A stretch of 31,170 nt of DNA from Puniceicoccaceae bacterium (lineage in GTDB: Bacteria > Verrucomicrobiota > Verrucomicrobiae > Opitutales > Coraliomargaritaceae). Both the position numbers and the translations under genes were made by a program. The stretch spans positions 1-31,170 of the forward strand of contig CABXXS010000009.1 in NCBI GenBank assembly GCA_902516225.1. Direction: 5' to 3'. Below the pieces are notes generated by a model. That model saw only the letters and a list, made by a program, of their open reading frames with translations. It did no database searches and had not been told where the DNA came from. This document shows positions 28,076-31,170 of the stretch, piece after piece; position 1 is the first letter of the stretch; the number at the start of each line of letters is the position of its first letter.

Positions 28076-29062
28076 ATGCCCGACCTTCCAAAAATTGTTT
28101 ATTTCGGTTCAGATCCAATCTGTCTTCCCGGCCTTCAATATCTCTTTGAAAAAGGGCGAGATCTTTGTGTTCTTGCAGCAGTTGTCTCGCAGCCAGACCG
28201 TCGCCAAGGGCGGGGTAAGAAACTGCAGCAAAATGCGGTCGCAGCATATGCATCCGCTCAATCGATACCGCTTCTGCAACCAGAAAAACCCGATATTGCA
28301 CTGGGTGAATGGCTGCGCAAGGAGTCTATCACACTCGCCTTTGTAATGGCATATGGTCATTATTTGCCTAAGACTGTACGCGAAGCACCTAAGCATGGAC
28401 TGCTCAATTTTCATGGCTCGGTTTTGCCTGATTATAGAGGGGCATCACCGGTGGAGACGGCGATCGCTATGGGTGATTCTGAGACTGGTGTCTGCCTTAT
28501 GCAGGTTATCAAAGAATTGGATGCTGGTCCGGTCGCCGAATGCGAACATATTGAGATAGAGTCTACAGAAACTGGTACGACTCTTCGTGCGAAAGTAGGC
28601 CAAGCAGTCGTATCTTTACTTGGCCGTAACTTGAAAACCTCTCTGCATGGTGGACTTGAGTTTGACTCGCAAGACGCAGAGCGTGCTACATTTTGCCGTA
28701 AAATTTCAAAAGAAGATGGGGCACTTAATTTCTGGCAAAGCGCAACTACTATCGATGCTCGCCTTCGTGCTTTCACTCCATGGCCGGGGGCTTTCTTCGA
28801 CCACGAAGGTATGAGAATTAAAGTGGGCCGCTGCTCGGTTAGAACAGAGGGCAAATCTGGTTTGCCCGGTACGGTATTAAGAGTGGGTAAAACACTCGAT
28901 ATTTCCACTACTGACGGCGTGCTTTGTATCCACGAACTTCAGCGCCCTAGTGGACGCCTCTTGCCCGTATCGGATTTTCTTAGAGGCTACCAGATAGTTG
29001 TTGGAGATGTGTTACCAAGTGTGCCGAGTGTGCCTCTTCTAGTGTCTAACTCAGGTGTATAA
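28076..29062 (+). CDS. fmt: Methionyl-tRNA formyltransferase, second copy
   Basis: Identical copy of 9279-10265, N111/H113/D149 intact, starting 7 bases after the exonuclease stop. Confidence 0.93.
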   Translation: MPDLPKIVYFGSDPICLPGLQYLFEKGRDLCVLAAVVSQPDRRQGRGKKLQQNAVAAYASAQSIPLLQPEKPDIALGEWLRKESITLAFVMAYGHYLPKTVREAPKHGLLNFHGSVLPDYRGASPVETAIAMGDSETGVCLMQVIKELDAGPVAECEHIEIESTETGTTLRAKVGQAVVSLLGRNLKTSLHGGLEFDSQDAERATFCRKISKEDGALNFWQSATTIDARLRAFTPWPGAFFDHEGMRIKVGRCSVRTEGKSGLPGTVLRVGKTLDISTTDGVLCIHELQRPSGRLLPVSDFLRGYQIVVGDVLPSVPSVPLLVSNSGV

Positions 29063-29121
29063 GTTGGTACTCTCGCGTCTTCTTAGTAAACTCTACTATT
29101 AAAAATGGGTATTATATTTGT

Positions 29122-30183
29122 TTAGGCTAGTTTTTTCGCTCTCCAGCTTTTAAATATTGGGAATAGAATCAGAGCTGCGAGCAGTAGGCCGCAGCTATGT
29201 TGCCAAAGTTTGGGCTGAAATATTTCGTGGGTGTGGACGATCGTAAGAGTTGGTTCGCTTTTTATCGCTGCATTAAAGAGCCACCCAGCACACCAAGCTA
29301 CTCCAAGTAGACTAATTAAATATATACTGGTAGCTTTGCGCCCGAGCATCTTCCAAGCAGTTGCGATGGTGGCAGTATTAGTAGCAGGTCCAGTAATAAG
29401 AAAGACCAGAACAGCGCCAGGTGAAAGCCCAGTTACAATGAGGGCATAAGCCATAGGTATTGAGGCTGTCGCGCAGACGTAGAGGGGTATACTAATTATT
29501 GTAGCTAATAGAAATGAGCTAGTTCCATTACTCAGAGGACCAGTTAGCATATTCTCAGGCATAACAGTGACTATTAGTCCTGATAGTAGGAGGCCGGCTG
29601 TAAGTGAATTTGCTAGATCAGTTGGTAGGGTGATGAAACCATAACGTAAGGCTTGCAAAAGGCTCCGTTTTTTCAGGCCAGGTTCTCGTAAGGAGCAATT
29701 ATTAGTCTCATTTCTCGTATCTATGAGAGGAGTTAGTTTAGGGTCATTTGTTTCCGGTGCAGTAGCTTCTTTACAGAAAAGTTCAATTAGATAGCCCGTT
29801 AAGACGCCACAAAGGAAAGCTACAAGAACTCTTACTGCGGCGAAGATAGAGCCCAGAAGAGCGTAAGTAGCCATGATACTATCTACACCAGTTTGTGGGG
29901 TAGAACTTAGAAATGAGGCAGTCGCCCCTCGAGAGGCGCCGCTCCTGCGTAGTGAGGCTGCAACTGGTATGACCGAACAGGAACAAAGTGGAATGGGCAC
30001 ACCCATTAAGCTTGCTTTAACTACACTGCCCAGACCCGGAATTCCCAAGCAGCGTTGAACAAGTTCGGGCTTAATTAGAACGTGTAAAGTACCTGCAAGA
30101 CCGAAACCGAATAGGAGATAGGGGGCTAACTCAGTTACAAAACGCCAAGTATTAGCAAAATATATTAATAAATCAGAAAGCAT
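29122..30183 (-). CDS. ArsP/YraQ-family permease, second copy
   Basis: Identical copy of 8158-9219, with the CSCS motif intact. Confidence 0.8.
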   Translation of the reverse strand: MLSDLLIYFANTWRFVTELAPYLLFGFGLAGTLHVLIKPELVQRCLGIPGLGSVVKASLMGVPIPLCSCSVIPVAASLRRSGASRGATASFLSSTPQTGVDSIMATYALLGSIFAAVRVLVAFLCGVLTGYLIELFCKEATAPETNDPKLTPLIDTRNETNNCSLREPGLKKRSLLQALRYGFITLPTDLANSLTAGLLLSGLIVTVMPENMLTGPLSNGTSSFLLATIISIPLYVCATASIPMAYALIVTGLSPGAVLVFLITGPATNTATIATAWKMLGRKATSIYLISLLGVAWCAGWLFNAAIKSEPTLTIVHTHEIFQPKLWQHSCGLLLAALILFPIFKSWRAKKLA

Positions 30184-30239
30184 AATATAATCTAAAATTC
30201 AGAGCTCAATGATCTGGCGGGTGTCAAAAGTCTACTAAA

Positions 30240-31170
30240 CTAACTCTTTTTTGTCCGCTCTAGAAAAAAGGCACCTGCGCCATCGTGACCGGTCTCCCAA
30301 GGATAACTGACTACTGAATTTCTCAATTTAAAATATTTTCCAGAAGCACTTTCTAAAAAGCGGGCCACTACTTCCTGGTTTTCGGCAGCTTCAATACTGC
30401 AAGTGCTGTAAACGACGCGCCCCCCAACCTTTACGTAGGTAGATGCGGCGACTAGCAGTTTGCTTTGAAGCTCCACGCAGGACTTGATATCTTGCTTTTG
30501 TAGGCGCCATTTTACGTCAGTGCGTCGCTGAATAACCCCAGTATTCGAGCAGGGAGCATCGAGCATAACCGCGTCGTATTCGGTCGGTAGGTTACGCTTT
30601 TCAAGAATTACTGGGCAAAGTTTAAGAAGGTCGGATTCAATGATTTCACAATTTAGATCTGGCGATTGTATTGATTCTAAATTTTCCCTTAATCGTTTGA
30701 TACGCTTGCCAGGCAGGTCTACGGCTACAATCTGTCCGCGGCCATCCATTGCGTGTGACATATCGTATGCTTTACCTCCTGGGGCAGCGCAAAGATCTAG
30801 AATAGATTCCTCGGGCTGTGGGTCAAGAAGTACGGGGGCGAGCCGAGTAGATGGATCTTTGATGTAAGCGGTCCCTTGGTTAAGTAGGGGATGAAGATCG
30901 TTCTTCCAAGAAACTTGACTAGTGATTCTGTAAAACTGCGGCCAAGTAGTTGCCTCCAATCCATCGGGAAGAACAATCTTTGGATCGTAGATCTTAAGAT
31001 ACATTGGAGGTATGAGTTGATTCCATTCTAGCAGGCTAGAATACGTTTTGGGGAATTCCTTTCGCCAGCGAGCGACCAGCCAATCCGGGTGACTGTAATA
31101 GGCAGCCGGAGTATCGTTTTTGCTAATTAGAGCGAGGGCTTCGGGTAGTTTACGTAAGACAGCATTGAGA
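30240..31170 (-). CDS. rsmB: rsmB, third occurrence, running off the window end
   Basis: Matches the last ~310 codons of rsmB (left positions 7171-8101), with the SAM motif and both catalytic-type cysteines. Nothing in the visible part is broken. It reaches the window edge 45 bp before the position where the other right-hand fragment of rsmB (17932-18258) begins in the original gene. If the 13,280-bp unit continues, this gene would be completed beyond the edge. Confidence 0.93.
   Translation of the reverse strand, partial: LNAVLRKLPEALALISKNDTPAAYYSHPDWLVARWRKEFPKTYSSLLEWNQLIPPMYLKIYDPKIVLPDGLEATTWPQFYRITSQVSWKNDLHPLLNQGTAYIKDPSTRLAPVLLDPQPEESILDLCAAPGGKAYDMSHAMDGRGQIVAVDLPGKRIKRLRENLESIQSPDLNCEIIESDLLKLCPVILEKRNLPTEYDAVMLDAPCSNTGVIQRRTDVKWRLQKQDIKSCVELQSKLLVAASTYVKVGGRVVYSTCSIEAAENQEVVARFLESASGKYFKLRNSVVSYPWETGHDGAGAFFLERTKKS

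Larger units (their letters stand above)
25106..31170. repeat. Inverted repeat B, right arm
   Basis: Reverse complement of 7171-13235. Homology begins with the five bases GGGCG at 25106-25110; at 25105 the right copy has A where the left mirror has T. It runs to the end of the window without a visible end of its own. Relative to arm A the offset changes from 25061 to 38341, so the segment joined here lies 13,280 bp away in the original order. Confidence 0.98.

Noticed and set aside
1..31170. Large inverted repeats as a mobile element, organelle-like repeat or telomeric palindrome
   Set aside because: No transposase, integrase, resolvase, protelomerase or target duplication is present. The arms carry ordinary housekeeping genes, and the right arm is permuted rather than a clean palindrome.
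1..31170. CRISPR array, tRNA, rRNA, riboswitch, phage or defence genes
   Set aside because: I looked for short regular repeats, cloverleaf-like segments and hallmark proteins and saw none; a dedicated scan (for example tRNA or covariance-model search) could confirm this.

Overview
The window is chromosomal DNA from a bacterium, and its main feature is a large rearranged duplication rather than an accessory gene system. Gene content points to Verrucomicrobiota, perhaps an Opitutae/Puniceicoccales-like marine lineage. The evidence is a GreA with a very long N-terminal extension, a UvrA of the type seen in that phylum, and a secreted esterase whose C-terminus reads like the '..DLxNW..FFRL' ends common there. 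This assignment is inference from family impressions; no rRNA marker is present.

Layout. Positions 1-17935 read as one coherent stretch. It holds the ilvA 3' end (+), a secreted alpha/beta-hydrolase (+), uvrA (-), a glutaredoxin-like gene (+), a long greA (-), rsmB (+), a CSCS-motif permease (+), fmt (-), a DEDDh exonuclease (-), oppB-oppC (+), a hypothetical gene (-), a SurA-like isomerase (+), gatC (-), pheT (-) and the 3' half of pheS (-). These are mostly housekeeping genes for DNA repair, transcription fidelity, translation (fmt, gatC, pheST, rsmB), redox control, envelope folding and peptide uptake.

From 17936 to the end, everything is a reverse-complement copy of the left part. Positions 17936-25060 mirror 7125-1 (x = 25061 - p). 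Positions 25061-25105 add 45 bases of ilvA from just left of the window. Positions 25106-31170 mirror 13235-7171 (x = 38341 - p). Only 13236-17935 (4,700 bp) is present once. Every protein, and every intergenic stretch I compared, is identical between copies. The right-hand copy breaks four genes at its two joints: pheS/rsmB at 17936 and ilvA/hypothetical gene at 25106. The left-hand order breaks none, so the left is the ancestral arrangement.

The second joint is a head-to-tail joint of a 13,280-bp unit. The right arm therefore reads like a stretch of a circularised or tandemly repeated 13.28-kb segment joined in inverted orientation to pheS. Both joints carry about 4-5 bp of likely microhomology and no mobile element. 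The most economical explanation is template switching, either in whole-genome amplification or assembly (chimera) or as a very recent genomic amplification. The window ends themselves each lie exactly 45 bp short of a joint-homologous position, which favours an assembly-graph origin. I found no CRISPR array, tRNA, rRNA, phage, insertion sequence or defence system, and no gene-free stretch longer than 300 bases.
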